A DNA stretch of 58,726 bases, taken from positions 1 to 58,726 of the forward strand of contig JBGUNJ010000219.1 in NCBI GenBank assembly GCA_045117315.1. The letters are read 5' to 3'. Below the pieces are notes generated by a model. That model was not told the origin of the DNA and did no database searches. It worked only from the letters and a program-made list of their open reading frames with translations. The translations under genes and the position numbers were made by a program. The DNA comes from CAG-791 sp045117315 (lineage in GTDB: Bacteria > Bacillota > Clostridia > Lachnospirales > Lachnospiraceae). The stretch's first letter is position 1. Each line of letters starts with the position of its first letter. This document shows positions 22,657 through 31,863 of this stretch, piece after piece.

Positions 22657-24852
22657 ATGAATGACAATATGACGAATCACTTTCAGGGGGAGCAGGAACA
22701 GCTTCCGGTTTCCGGGAAATCCGGTTCAGATAAACAGGTTATTTCTGCCTCTATGGGGAAAGCCGGTTCAGACAAGCCGGTTATATTTGCTTCTTCCGGC
22801 ACAGGCGCTTCAGGAAAACAGGTTCTTCACGTCTCTTCCGGCACAATCTCTGCTGACCCTGTCCAGCAGAGAGCCATATGCCACGGCAGAGGTCCCTGTG
22901 CCGTGATTGCCGGCCCCGGCAGCGGCAAGACCTTCGTCCTGGCTGAGAGAATCAGGCATCTGATCGATTCCGGCAGCGCAGACCCCTCGACCATCCTTGT
23001 CATGACCTTCTCCCGGGCAGCGGCACAGGAGATGAGAAACAGATTTCTGTCTCTTGATCTTCACTGCAGCCCCGGGGTAAACGGAGCGGATGTCATATTC
23101 GGAACCTTCCACTCGGTTTTTTACAGAATCCTTCAGGAATCCTCCGGGGAGAGGCTCCGTATCGTAAGGCAGGATGAAAAATACAAATATCTCAGGCATC
23201 TGTGCGAGATCCGGCCGGACTTCAGTCAGGCAGCGCAGAAACCCCATTTCCGCTCAGATGTTTCCGGGTCCGGAAAGGAGATTTTTTGTCTGCCGGAAAA
23301 AATCACGGTAGAAGAGCTGCAGCTTTTGATCAGCCGTTACAAAAACGGACTTTCCTGCCTTCAGCCATGGCTTCCGGCACTGATCAGGGATTATGACCGC
23401 TACCTGAGAAGCAGGGGCTGCCTGGACTTTGACGACATGATCCTCCGCTGCCGCGACCTTCTCCGCAGCCGGCCGGACATCCGCTCCCGGTGGAGCAGCC
23501 GCTTCAGGTGGATTCTGGTCGATGAATTCCAGGATGTCAGTCCCTCTCAGTACGAGGCCCTGTGCCTGCTTTCAGCTCCCGGCAGCAATCTCTTCATAGT
23601 GGGGGATGACGACCAGTCTATCTACGGATTCCGCGGCGCCGACCCCCTCATGATGCAACGATTTCTGCAGGATTTTCATCTGTCTGAGGGCAGAGAAGTC
23701 CCCGGCAGAATCTATCTGACCACCAATTACCGCTGCGGCCGCTCGATCCTTCAGGCGGGAGCCTGCCTGATCCGCGAAAACGGAAACCGCATTGAAAAAA
23801 CCTTCAGGCCCGGCTCGGCAGATCCAGGGTGTTTTTACTGTCGTCCCTTTACTGACAGAGAAGCCCAATACTCCTTTATAGCCGGTGAGCTTCTGTCTCT
23901 GTCTCCTGAACAGCTGGAAAAGACAGGAATCATTTTCCGCACCCATGCTGCAGCGGCAAAGATCCTGCCCTTGCTGCGGGAAAAAAAGATACCCTACACT
24001 GCGGAGGGCAGAACCCTGGCCCCGGAACTCCCCACTGAAAAAACCGCGATGCTCCGGGACATAACCGCCTACTACCACGCCGCTGCCGCCTTGCACGAAA
24101 TGGGAGTTGACAAAAGAGACCTGCTCAGGATCATGAACAGGCCGGAACGTTTTTTATCCGGCAGCTTCATCCCCTCCGATCACTCCGACAGAGAGTCCCT
24201 GCTCAAAGGCTCCGGATATGAAAGACAGACTATTACCGAACTGCTGGACGACCTGGAGACATTGAACATCCTGTCACCGTCGTACTCTTTCCGCTACCTG
24301 CTGGATTCCATCGGATACCGCGCATTCGCCGTAGAAGCTTTTCCGGGAAAAACCGCCCTGCTGGATGAGCTGACTCAGGAATCCCGCCGCTATAAAAACA
24401 GCGCCTCCTGGGTCTCATTTCTGGAGAGCCTGCTGACCGGCCGGGATGAATCCCATAAACCGGGCGGCCGGGATGAGTCCCGCAAACTTGCCGGCCGGGA
24501 TGAATCCCATAAAAAAAAGACACCGGAAGAGACATCCCGGATAAACTCTGCGGAAAAGGCCCCCGCCCCCGGGAAAGTGCACATTCTCACAATGCACGCA
24601 TGCAAAGGCCTGGAGTTCAACACCGTATACATTCCCGACCTCAACGAGGGAACCATACCCGCCAAACAGGCCTGGACACGGGACCAGATTGAGGAGGAGA
24701 GAAGACTGCTTTATGTGGCAATGACACGGGCAAAACACACCCTGACCATCACCTACCTGGAAGGAAATCCCGACCGCCCCGCCGCCCCCTCACGCTTCCT
24801 CCGCCCCCTCCTCAGACAACTTCCCAAAGTTGTGAACCCACATCAAATATGA
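22657..24852 (+). CDS. UvrD/PcrA/Rep-type superfamily 1A DNA helicase
   Basis: 731 residues from ATG 22657. No strong ribosome site is seen, and the frame is open upstream to 22495, so the start is uncertain. All SF1A motifs are present: QQRAICHGRGPCAVIAGPG with GSGKTFVLAERI (Walker A), TFSRAAAQEMRNR, FGTFHSVFY, WILVDEFQDVSPSQYEAL (Walker B), VGDDDQSIYGFRGADP, LTTNYRC, TMHACKGLEFNTVYIPDL and LLYVAMTRAKHTL. It translocates 3' to 5' on single-stranded DNA with ATP. Residues 1-65 are a repetitive Ser/Gly/Lys-rich extension, and a 27-bp tandem repeat adds a GRDES linker near residues 595-622. PcrA proper is usually near 740 residues, but the 2B region looks shortened, so it may be a paralog. Confidence 0.88.
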   Translation: MNDNMTNHFQGEQEQLPVSGKSGSDKQVISASMGKAGSDKPVIFASSGTGASGKQVLHVSSGTISADPVQQRAICHGRGPCAVIAGPGSGKTFVLAERIRHLIDSGSADPSTILVMTFSRAAAQEMRNRFLSLDLHCSPGVNGADVIFGTFHSVFYRILQESSGERLRIVRQDEKYKYLRHLCEIRPDFSQAAQKPHFRSDVSGSGKEIFCLPEKITVEELQLLISRYKNGLSCLQPWLPALIRDYDRYLRSRGCLDFDDMILRCRDLLRSRPDIRSRWSSRFRWILVDEFQDVSPSQYEALCLLSAPGSNLFIVGDDDQSIYGFRGADPLMMQRFLQDFHLSEGREVPGRIYLTTNYRCGRSILQAGACLIRENGNRIEKTFRPGSADPGCFYCRPFTDREAQYSFIAGELLSLSPEQLEKTGIIFRTHAAAAKILPLLREKKIPYTAEGRTLAPELPTEKTAMLRDITAYYHAAAALHEMGVDKRDLLRIMNRPERFLSGSFIPSDHSDRESLLKGSGYERQTITELLDDLETLNILSPSYSFRYLLDSIGYRAFAVEAFPGKTALLDELTQESRRYKNSASWVSFLESLLTGRDESHKPGGRDESRKLAGRDESHKKKTPEETSRINSAEKAPAPGKVHILTMHACKGLEFNTVYIPDLNEGTIPAKQAWTRDQIEEERRLLYVAMTRAKHTLTITYLEGNPDRPAAPSRFLRPLLRQLPKVVNPHQI
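24439..24517 (+). repeat. 27-bp in-frame tandem repeat in the helicase
   Basis: GGCCGGGATGAATCCCATAA starts at 24439, 24466 and 24493, exactly 27 bases apart. It encodes three nine-residue GRDESxK units in a linker before motif V. Confidence 0.9.
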
Positions 24853-24858
24853 TAGACT

Positions 24859-24905
24859 AATAAAACAGTGAGCGCGGGACGCGCGCAGCAGCGCGTGGTT
24901 TTATT
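24859..24905 (+). terminator. Hairpin, probable terminator after the helicase
   Basis: AATAAAAC (24859-24866) pairs with GTTTTATT (24898-24905), and ACGCGC pairs with GCGCGT inside. The 3' arm supplies the T-rich tract. Confidence 0.55.
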
Positions 24906-24972
24906 CAGCCGTCCCCGACTGAAGAGCTTGCTGGAATTTTAATATGTCTTAGCCAACGCCCAGACTATGAGA

Positions 24973-25034
24973 AATGTACTGCTTCGCAGTCCATCCAAGT
25001 CACGCAAAGCTGCGAAGCAGCTGCTCCGTACATT
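24973..25034. repeat. Inverted-repeat element upstream of the GH13-like gene
   Basis: CTGCTTCGCAG (24979-24989) pairs with CTGCGAAGCAG (25010-25020), and AATGTAC (24973-24979) mirrors GTACATT (25028-25034). This makes a compact two-part hairpin. It does not resemble the other repeat families in the window. Confidence 0.5.
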
Positions 25035-25069
25035 GACTGGCCCTGTATTTTTAAAAAGGAGGTCACCCA

Positions 25070-27349
25070 TTGAGTCCCCGGTTTCGTATTTCCCCGGCCC
25101 ACGCCGCAAAACCAATGATCAAGGCTCACGGAAATGACATTATCTTCAGTACTGTATTTTACAGGGCAGAAGAGCACGGTCTTCAGCTGATCCGCATACA
25201 GGACGGAGAGACCGTGTATATTCCCCTCGGGGAAGAGCATCGGGTCGGAAGAGTCTATTCCGTCCGCGTCTCCCCCTTTGACGAAAATGAATGGCTGTAC
25301 CGCTATCGCAGCGGTCATGTCTGGTCTGTTGATCCCCTTGCCCGCTCAGTTGAAAAGGCCTTCATCATGGAGGATGGCAGGAAAACCGAAGTCATGGCCT
25401 GCAGCTGTTCTCCGCTGAGGGCGGAGACTCTTTTTGACGGCGCCCCCGAGCGCCCTCTGCCCCCTGTAAAATGGGAAGAACAGCTGATCTACGGTCTTCA
25501 TGTCAAGGGCTTCACCGCGGCAAAACCGGATGGTTTTCCCTGCAGGGGTACATTTAAGGGCATAGCGGAAATGATCCCTTATCTGCGGAGTCTCGGCGTC
25601 ACCGCCGTGGAGCTCATGCCGGTCTATCTTCCTCTGCCCAGTCTTCAAAATAACAGGAACTTCCGCACCATGCAGGAAGCTCTGGGCGCCTGGCCTGTCG
25701 GACCAGGGGGAGACCCTCTGCGCGATCTGAAAAAGCGTCCCAATTACTGGGGTTACGGCAGAGGTCTCTACTGTGCGCTGCGTCCCGAATTCGGAAGCCA
25801 GAAGGATTTCGCCGCAATGGTCCACGCTCTTCATGAAGCAGGCCTCCGGGTTCTTCTGCAGATCAATTTTGAAAAAGGTATTTCCACCGGAAGGCAGATT
25901 GACCTTCTTCGTTTTTATATTGACCGGTTTGGTATAGACGGCTTCAGGCTTCTGGGACATATCCCCTCGCCCGCTTTGATCGCTGCACACCCTTCACTGG
26001 CTGACACAGCTCTCTTTTTTGAGTCTTTCCCTTTTGAGGAACTGGAGGGAGAGCTGGAAGCCGCTTCGGTTCTCAGCGAACAGGATCTGGACAGCCTCTT
26101 CCCGAAAGAGACTGCGGAGAGCGGCGAAGAAGAAAACGGCGGATACAGTATTTCAGGTGTTCCCGGTTCAGGCCCCTCCGGTAAAGACGGACTGATCCGT
26201 CCGGTAAGAACCGCCAGGCCTTCCGCTTCCGTCCGGCATGACAGCTTCTCATTTTCCAATCTTGTCACCTGCGGCACTGATTTTCAGACTCTGCTCCGCC
26301 GCTTTGTCAAGAGCGATGACTATGTGATGAAGGACTTCCTGAAGCTTTTCCTCAGTGTCCCTGAGAAACACGGGGTTCTCCGCACCGTCACCGGATATGA
26401 TGGATTTACCCTGTCGGATCTCGTCTCTTACAACGAGCGGCACAACGAAGCCAACGGAGAGTTCGGCCTGGACGGAAAGGCCGAGAATTACAGCTGGAAC
26501 TGCGGCGTGGAAGGTCCCGCTAAAGACCAGCTGATCCTTGCTCTCAGAAGAAAGCAGATGCGGAACTTCCTGACCCTGCTCATGCTGGCCCAGGGAACCC
26601 CCTTCATCAGGCAGGGAGACGAGCGCTGCAATTCACAGGAAGGCAACAACAACCCCTACTGTCAGGACAACGAGATTTCCTGGGTGGACTGGGAGGACAG
26701 CCCGGAGCGCAGGGCATTCACGGATTTCACTGCCAGGCTGGCCGCCTTCCGCCGTGAGCATCCTGTCTTCAGGAGCAGCCGTCCCTTCCAGTACATCGAT
26801 TATTACAGCATCGGCCATCCTGATGTCTCGCTTCACGGCGCCGAGGCCTGGAAACCCGATCTGGGCGCTTTCAGCCACAGCATCGGCATTTCCTATTGTG
26901 AAAACTATGCGGATGGCAGTGCCCGCGGTGCAAGGACCGGTTCGAAAGGAAAAAATCCCCGGCTCTCCTTCATCTACCTGGCCATCAATATGTATTGGGA
27001 AGAACTCTCGCTGGCCCTGCCCAAGCTTCCTCCTCACTTTGTCTGGAAGGTCTTCATGGATACAGACTCCGATGAAGGTTTTCTGACCAGGCCTTTTCTG
27101 CCTGCCGACCAGCACATGGTGTCCGTTCCGGCCCGCACTGTCAGGCTTTTGAGGGCGGTACCCGACCAGGAATCCATCGCCCGTGAGAGGAAAGCAGAAC
27201 GTCTGCGCAGTCTCCCTCCTGTGGGGGCCGTCCTGCGGGATCTGAAGAGAAGTTCAGGCCAAAAAGGAGCGTCAGGAGCAAAGATCCCCTCAAGAACCCT
27301 GCGCCTGATGAAAACCATGATCCGTCCCGGGCTCCGCGGCGTAAAATAA
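25070..27349 (+). CDS. GH13 (GlgX/isoamylase-like) protein with degenerate active site
   Basis: 759 residues; start TTG 25070, seven bases after AAGGAGG (25056-25062). An N-terminal beta-sandwich is followed by a GlgX/pullulanase-like barrel: YGLHVKGFT, FKGIAEMIPYLRSLGVTAVE, NYWGYGRGLYCALRPEFGS, YDGFTLSDLVSYNERHNEAN, and MLAQGTPFIRQGDE. The catalytic positions are altered. Region I reads LLQINFEKG instead of LDVVYNHT. Region II reads DGFRLLGH (residues 290-297), so the nucleophile Asp is L295. The region IV His is Tyr, although the following Asp remains. By family rules it should not hydrolyse glucosidic bonds by the usual route. A carbohydrate-binding or regulatory role in glycogen metabolism is possible. 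It is followed at 17 bases by an acyltransferase gene. Confidence 0.8.
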   Translation: MSPRFRISPAHAAKPMIKAHGNDIIFSTVFYRAEEHGLQLIRIQDGETVYIPLGEEHRVGRVYSVRVSPFDENEWLYRYRSGHVWSVDPLARSVEKAFIMEDGRKTEVMACSCSPLRAETLFDGAPERPLPPVKWEEQLIYGLHVKGFTAAKPDGFPCRGTFKGIAEMIPYLRSLGVTAVELMPVYLPLPSLQNNRNFRTMQEALGAWPVGPGGDPLRDLKKRPNYWGYGRGLYCALRPEFGSQKDFAAMVHALHEAGLRVLLQINFEKGISTGRQIDLLRFYIDRFGIDGFRLLGHIPSPALIAAHPSLADTALFFESFPFEELEGELEAASVLSEQDLDSLFPKETAESGEEENGGYSISGVPGSGPSGKDGLIRPVRTARPSASVRHDSFSFSNLVTCGTDFQTLLRRFVKSDDYVMKDFLKLFLSVPEKHGVLRTVTGYDGFTLSDLVSYNERHNEANGEFGLDGKAENYSWNCGVEGPAKDQLILALRRKQMRNFLTLLMLAQGTPFIRQGDERCNSQEGNNNPYCQDNEISWVDWEDSPERRAFTDFTARLAAFRREHPVFRSSRPFQYIDYYSIGHPDVSLHGAEAWKPDLGAFSHSIGISYCENYADGSARGARTGSKGKNPRLSFIYLAINMYWEELSLALPKLPPHFVWKVFMDTDSDEGFLTRPFLPADQHMVSVPARTVRLLRAVPDQESIARERKAERLRSLPPVGAVLRDLKRSSGQKGASGAKIPSRTLRLMKTMIRPGLRGVK

Positions 27350-27366
27350 CTTTGAAAGGATGACGG

Positions 27367-28416
27367 ATGAAGATAAGACTTGTAAACTATGATCTGATGA
27401 GAGTGCTGATGTGCATTTTCGTCATCATGCTCCATATTTCCGAAAAACCGTTTTCTTTTCCTGTCAGAGCAGCCTATACTACTGTATTTTTTCTCTGCAA
27501 CAGCATTTTTTACATGCTGAGCGGAAAGTTCAATCTGGAACACACCTTTGACAGTGTCGGAGACTATCTCAATTACTACAGGAAGAAATTTGTTTCCATT
27601 TATTTCCCGTATATGTTTGTGAGCTTTATGCTGAGCGCTGTCAACCTGTACGGCCAGACAGGTTCCATTACTCCGAAAGGAATCTGCGTCTTTGCCTTCA
27701 AAGAGTTCTTTGATACAAACAGCGGGAAAGCGCTCTGGTTTATGTATCCCCTGATGGGTCTTTTGATCAGCGCGCCATTTTTATCAAAAATGTTCCACGC
27801 CATGTCCGACCGTGAATGCCTGCTGATGGCCGCGATTGCAGTGATCTGGAACGTGATCAGGGTATATCTGACTTCCGATATAGGAGTCACTTTTAATATC
27901 AGCGGATGGCTGCTGGAGACCTGGTGCCTGTATTTTGTTGCCGGATACCTGAGTGACCGCCTGGTCAATGAAAAAAACAGGAAGGCTGTCTATCTTCTGG
28001 GAATTGCCGGTTTTATCGCAACCGTTGCCATAAGAGTCCTCTCGGAGGATCATCTGCCCTACTGCCGCGATTACTCGCCCGCTTTCCTGCTCTTTTCGGT
28101 CGCCGCTTACGATTTCATGAGCCATGCTTTTAAAGTCACTAATCCCGTGATCGTGAAAGTTATCTCCTTTATTGCACAGAACACTTTTATGATCTATCTG
28201 CTCCACATGCACGTCCTGCACTATGTGGTGCCGCGGTTTGTCACCCTGGACACGACAACTCTCCCGGGATTTCTGCTTCAATCCGCCTATACATTCATCT
28301 GCTCACTGGCCGGCGCGATTGTGCTCCGCGCCCTGATCATCAGACCCCTGCAGTCACTCCTGAGAAAGCTGCCCGGGCTGCGACTGAGTCAACAGGAGAA
28401 ATCACACTATGGATAA
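27367..28416 (+). CDS. Membrane acyltransferase (acyltransferase-3 family)
   Basis: 349 residues; ATG with GAAAGGATG upstream. It is a multi-pass protein with about ten helices. The start KIRLVNYDLMRVLMCIFVIM and the short LHIS motif with the catalytic-type histidine (about residue 23), then NSIFYMLSGKF, match the acyltransferase-3 family, which O-acetylates surface sugars, peptidoglycan or lipids. The acceptor cannot be told. No sugar-transferase cluster is next to it, and its stop overlaps the start of the next gene by 8 bases, so the two are translationally coupled. Confidence 0.85.
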   Translation: MKIRLVNYDLMRVLMCIFVIMLHISEKPFSFPVRAAYTTVFFLCNSIFYMLSGKFNLEHTFDSVGDYLNYYRKKFVSIYFPYMFVSFMLSAVNLYGQTGSITPKGICVFAFKEFFDTNSGKALWFMYPLMGLLISAPFLSKMFHAMSDRECLLMAAIAVIWNVIRVYLTSDIGVTFNISGWLLETWCLYFVAGYLSDRLVNEKNRKAVYLLGIAGFIATVAIRVLSEDHLPYCRDYSPAFLLFSVAAYDFMSHAFKVTNPVIVKVISFIAQNTFMIYLLHMHVLHYVVPRFVTLDTTTLPGFLLQSAYTFICSLAGAIVLRALIIRPLQSLLRKLPGLRLSQQEKSHYG

Positions 28417-29110
28417 AGAAAAGACCATCCCCGGGCATGAGACAGGTATGTCCGCAAACGGAACAGCCTGCAAGTCCCGGCACGAGGAATATCAGGTCAC
28501 GCCTGCCGCCGACTCGAAGGTAAAGATGTACACCGGAAGGCTGAATCATCACAAGCGCCCTGCCATCACAAGAGAAAGCTTTATGAACCATCTCCGCACA
28601 GTGGTCCGCCACAAAAAGCTGGTCATGAACGGCTGCTTCCGGGTCGGTCTCTATCGACAGGGGCTTCTGCACGATCTGTCCAAATTCGCCCCGACCGAAT
28701 TTCTCGTCGGCGCCCGCTATTTTCAGGGCAATCGCAGCCCCAACAATGCCGAGCGTGAGGATATAGGCTACTCCAGCTCCTGGCTGCACCACAAGGGCAG
28801 GAACCGCCACCATTTCGAATACTGGGTGGATTACAACCTGCGCGGCAAAGACGGTGAATCCCCTCTGGTCCCCGTCAAAATGCCGGGACGGTTTGTCGTG
28901 GAGATGCTGATGGACCGCATAGCCGCCAGCAAAGTCTACCTGGGAGACGCCTATACCGACAAGTCGCCCCTGGGATATTTTGACGGCGGACGCGCCCGCA
29001 AGTTTATGCATCCCGAGACGGCGGCCCTTCTGGAGAAGCTGCTCCGAATGCTGGCTGAAAAAGGAGAGGACTATACCTTCTCTTATATCCGGGGAAAACT
29101 GTCCAAATAG
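28409..29110 (+). CDS. DUF5662-like protein of unknown function
   Basis: 233 residues; its ATG overlaps the acyltransferase stop. After a ~40-residue variable start comes a conserved-looking core: FMNHLRTVVRHKKLVMNGC, GLYRQGLLHDLSKFAPTEF, SSSWLHHKGRNRHHFEYW. The spaced His/Asp residues (HD in LLHDLSKF, HH in WLHHKGRNRHH) suggest a metal site like that of HD-domain proteins. From memory this is the clostridial family called DUF5662, sometimes mislabelled catalase. No function is established. A 15-bp duplication (CCAAATAGGCT / TCAAATAAGCT) spans its stop codon. Confidence 0.7.
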   Translation: MDKEKTIPGHETGMSANGTACKSRHEEYQVTPAADSKVKMYTGRLNHHKRPAITRESFMNHLRTVVRHKKLVMNGCFRVGLYRQGLLHDLSKFAPTEFLVGARYFQGNRSPNNAEREDIGYSSSWLHHKGRNRHHFEYWVDYNLRGKDGESPLVPVKMPGRFVVEMLMDRIAASKVYLGDAYTDKSPLGYFDGGRARKFMHPETAALLEKLLRMLAEKGEDYTFSYIRGKLSK

Positions 29111-29156
29111 GCTCTTTTCAAATAAGCTTTCCGAATTCTGCTTTTTAAAACAAGCT

Positions 29157-29222
29157 GTTACTGTCCACACCCTCCCGAAGGCGTGTACATGGAAGGCTGC
29201 GTTCGGCGATTCCAGAGCTCTT
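29157..29222 (+). mobile_element. Truncated MITE-like copy
   Basis: GTTACTGTCCACACCCTCCC, then GAAGGCGTG.ACATG, GCTGCGTT and GGCGATTCCA match the left ~65 bases of the copy at 29262. The right part is missing. Confidence 0.7.
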
Positions 29223-29261
29223 GAAATTAAGTGAACATTCATGTATGCTTGCAAATGCTCC

Positions 29262-29434
29262 GTTACTGTCCACGCCTACTCGAAGGCGTGCCCATGCAAC
29301 GCTGCGTTTGGCGATTCCAATGCTCTAGAGACAATGCGAAGCTTTGTTGACGCCTTAAACGACGTAAAACCCGGGGTTTTGCCTTGGAAACCACGCAAAA
29401 ACACCTCGCGTTTCAGGTGGGTCTGTACTGTAAC
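29262..29434 (+). mobile_element. Complete MITE-like element (173 bp) with 9-bp target duplication
   Basis: The left end is GTTACTGTCCACGCC and the right end GGTCTGTACTGTAAC. AAATGCTCC flanks it exactly on both sides (29253-29261 and 29435-29443), a perfect 9-bp direct repeat expected from DDE-transposase insertion. There is no coding capacity. The shared internal blocks CACCTCG.(A/G)TTTCAGGTGGGTCTG and GGCGATTCC link it to 13406-13559. Confidence 0.85.
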
Positions 29435-29479
29435 AAATGCTCCACTTCAAAAAAATCCTTGCAGAACAGCAGCAATTAC

Positions 29480-30298
29480 ATGGCAGAAGAGTATACTAAA
29501 TCACAGGAAGTCTCACAGCTGCCATCCGCTCTTGCAGAGACCTCTCTCGAGGAGGCCAGAGAGCGGTTTGATGCGGCGCGCGCCAGGGTGATCACCCTTA
29601 CGCCCAGAGAGAGACACGGGATCGGCATGCAGTCCGAAAAAACACTGCACGCAGTCCTTAAAAACTACATAGATTCCGACGAAGACCACCAGGAGATTCC
29701 GATTGACAGATATATAGCGGATATTTTTTCCGGGGATCATATCATCGAGATCCAGACTGCCAACATGAATGCCATGCGGGCCAAGCTGGCCTGCTTTCTG
29801 CCGCAGTATCCCGTACGCGTCGTTTATCCCATCCCGGCAAAAAAGCAGATCATCTGGATCGATCCGGAAACCGGTGAGCTGGTGAAAAAAAACAGATCTC
29901 CCCTGCGGGGGAGTTTTTTCCATGCCTTCCGGGAGCTGTACAAGATCCGGCCCTTCCTGAGCGATCCCAATCTGTCCTTTGAACTGCTGCTGATCGATCT
30001 GGACGAATATCGTCTCCTGGACGGATGGAGCAGGGATAAAAAACGCGGGTCTCACCGGTACGACCGGATTCCCCTGCGCATGGAAGACCGCATGATCCTG
30101 ACCTGCCCCCGCGATTATATGCAGCTGGTGCCGGCAGACCTTCCCGAGCCCTTTACTTCCGCCGACTTTGCAAAAGCTGCAGGCTTTAATAAGAAAGGTT
30201 TTTCTACAGTATTGCTCCTTTTGACAGAGATGGGAGTCGTAGAAAGAATCGGCAAAAAGGGGAACTGGTGGCTCTACAGGGTCACACAGGACTGGTGA
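29480..30298 (+). CDS. Clostridial protein of unknown function with nuclease-like core and C-terminal winged helix
   Basis: 272 residues from ATG 29480. No clear ribosome site is seen; the frame extends upstream to 29384 inside the MITE, so the start is uncertain. Residues ~70-110 read IPIDRYIADIFSGDHIIEIQ then TANMNAMRAKLACFLPQYPV. The spaced D...EIQ resembles the PD-(D/E)xK nuclease fold, but no lysine follows in the standard place. Then VVYPIPAKKQIIWIDPETGE and SFFHAFRELYKIRPFL follow. The last ~50 residues (FTSADFAKAAGFNKKGFSTV, then LLTEMGVVERIG) form a winged helix. I recall a widespread clostridial family of this type, possibly DUF8091, with no known function. The MITE directly upstream may supply or disturb its promoter. 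Confidence 0.65.
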   Translation: MAEEYTKSQEVSQLPSALAETSLEEARERFDAARARVITLTPRERHGIGMQSEKTLHAVLKNYIDSDEDHQEIPIDRYIADIFSGDHIIEIQTANMNAMRAKLACFLPQYPVRVVYPIPAKKQIIWIDPETGELVKKNRSPLRGSFFHAFRELYKIRPFLSDPNLSFELLLIDLDEYRLLDGWSRDKKRGSHRYDRIPLRMEDRMILTCPRDYMQLVPADLPEPFTSADFAKAAGFNKKGFSTVLLLLTEMGVVERIGKKGNWWLYRVTQDW

Positions 30299-30347
30299 TT
30301 CGACGTATTGCGCCGTGAAGAATAAATACATAGATTTGGAGAAATAT

Positions 30348-31811
30348 ATGACTGTAAATGAAACTTTTGAGCAACTGGTCCTTGAAGCGGATCTGAACAG
30401 TCCCGCCCCCGAAATCGAACCTGCCCGTCAGGCCTGGTTTCTGGCCCGGGCCCGGGAAATCGTACAGCGCCGCTCCCGGTCTGCCGGCAGGGAACTGACC
30501 TGCCGGGTCGAGACTTTCGGATGTCAGATGAATGCCCGGGATTCGGAGAAGATCATCGGAATTCTCAGGAGTGCCGGTTTTGAAGAGGCAGCGTCGGAAG
30601 ACGCTGATTTTCTTGTTTATAACACCTGTACAGTCCGGGACAACGCCGACCAGCGTGTCTTCGGCAGACTGGGCAGGGCCGGACATCTCAAAAAGAACCG
30701 CGAGGGCATGAAGATCGCGGTCTGCGGCTGCATGGTGCAGGAAAAGACCAATGTCGAAAAGATACAGAAAAGTTATCGCTTTGTCGACCTCATTTTCGGC
30801 ACCCACAACCTCTACCGCTTCCCCGAGTATCTGAGCGGCTGTCTGGAGTCCGATGGCATGATCATTGAAATCTGGGACCGGGCCGACAGGATCGTGGAAG
30901 CACTGCCCACAGTGCGCAAATACCCTTTTAAATCCGGCACCAATATCTCTTTCGGCTGCAACAATTTCTGCAGCTACTGCATAGTCCCCTATGTGAGAGG
31001 GCGGGAGAGGAGCCGCAAGCCCGTCGAGATCCTGCGGGAGTGCGAACGTCTTGCAGCCGACGGCGTGGTGGAGATCATGCTGCTGGGGCAGAATGTCAAT
31101 TCCTATGGAAAAGATCTGGACATTTCCTGCACCTTCGCCGACCTTCTCACAGAGGTCTGCAAAATAGAAGGGATCCGCCGGGTCCGTTTCATGACGCCTC
31201 ACCCCAAGGATCTGTCCGACGATGTGATCCGGGCAGTACGGGACAATGAAAAAATCGCCAGGCATATACATCTTCCTCTGCAGTCCGGTTCCGACCGGAT
31301 CCTGAAAAGGATGAACAGGCGGTACACGAAGGAGCAGTATATCGATCTTGCCCTCAAGATCCGCCGGGAGATTCCGGATGTTTCCATCACTACAGATATT
31401 ATCGTCGGTTTCCCCGGTGAAAATGACGATGACATCGACGACACCATCGACGTCGTCCGCCGTGTCGGGTTCGACAACGCCTTTACATTTATTTATTCAA
31501 AACGCGCCGGCACCCCCGCCGCCAAAATGCCCGACCAGGTTCCGGAAGCCGAGAAAAACCGCATGTTCAACCGCTTGCTCGCCGCTGTCCAGGAGACTGC
31601 CCACGGCAGGGCAGACCGTCTGACAGGCCGCACAATGGAAGCGCTGGCAGAGGAAGTCAATGTCAAAGACAGCCGCTATATCACGGCCCGCCTCTCCAAC
31701 AACATGCTGGTCCACGTGCCAGGAGATCCCTCCATGATCGGAAAAATGTTCCAGGTGCGGCTTGACGAGTGCAGAGGATTCTATTTCTTCGGTACGGTTG
31801 TCGAAGAGTGA
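30348..31811 (+). CDS. miaB: tRNA-2-methylthio-N6-dimethylallyladenosine synthase
   Basis: 487 residues from ATG 30348, six bases after GGAG; an in-frame GTG at 30315 lacks a site. It is a radical-SAM methylthiotransferase acting on i6A37 of tRNAs reading UNN codons, using the product of MiaA encoded downstream. The N-terminal MTTase domain carries three cluster cysteines (ETFGCQMN, VYNTCTVRDNA, AVCGCMVQ). The radical-SAM motif is GCNNFCSYC (CxxxCxxC), followed by VPYVRGRERSR. A TRAM domain ends the protein (~425-487). It starts the miaB-mutS-mutL-miaA run, with mutS 53 bases on. Confidence 0.96.
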   Translation: MTVNETFEQLVLEADLNSPAPEIEPARQAWFLARAREIVQRRSRSAGRELTCRVETFGCQMNARDSEKIIGILRSAGFEEAASEDADFLVYNTCTVRDNADQRVFGRLGRAGHLKKNREGMKIAVCGCMVQEKTNVEKIQKSYRFVDLIFGTHNLYRFPEYLSGCLESDGMIIEIWDRADRIVEALPTVRKYPFKSGTNISFGCNNFCSYCIVPYVRGRERSRKPVEILRECERLAADGVVEIMLLGQNVNSYGKDLDISCTFADLLTEVCKIEGIRRVRFMTPHPKDLSDDVIRAVRDNEKIARHIHLPLQSGSDRILKRMNRRYTKEQYIDLALKIRREIPDVSITTDIIVGFPGENDDDIDDTIDVVRRVGFDNAFTFIYSKRAGTPAAKMPDQVPEAEKNRMFNRLLAAVQETAHGRADRLTGRTMEALAEEVNVKDSRYITARLSNNMLVHVPGDPSMIGKMFQVRLDECRGFYFFGTVVEE

Positions 31812-31863
31812 TCCGGCCCCGCTTACACCACGTCGGACGGACATCTTAGAACAGGAAAAACTG

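Larger units (their letters stand above)
29111..29479. other. Intergenic region filled by MITE-like copies
   Basis: It contains a truncated MITE copy (29157-29222) and a complete copy (29262-29434) with a perfect 9-bp target duplication. The next gene starts 45 bases after the second copy. No protein gene is supported here. Confidence 0.75.

Noticed and set aside
29384..29479. Start of the nuclease-like protein at 29384
   Set aside because: These codons fall in the MITE right end and its duplicated flank, so they are more likely leader than protein.
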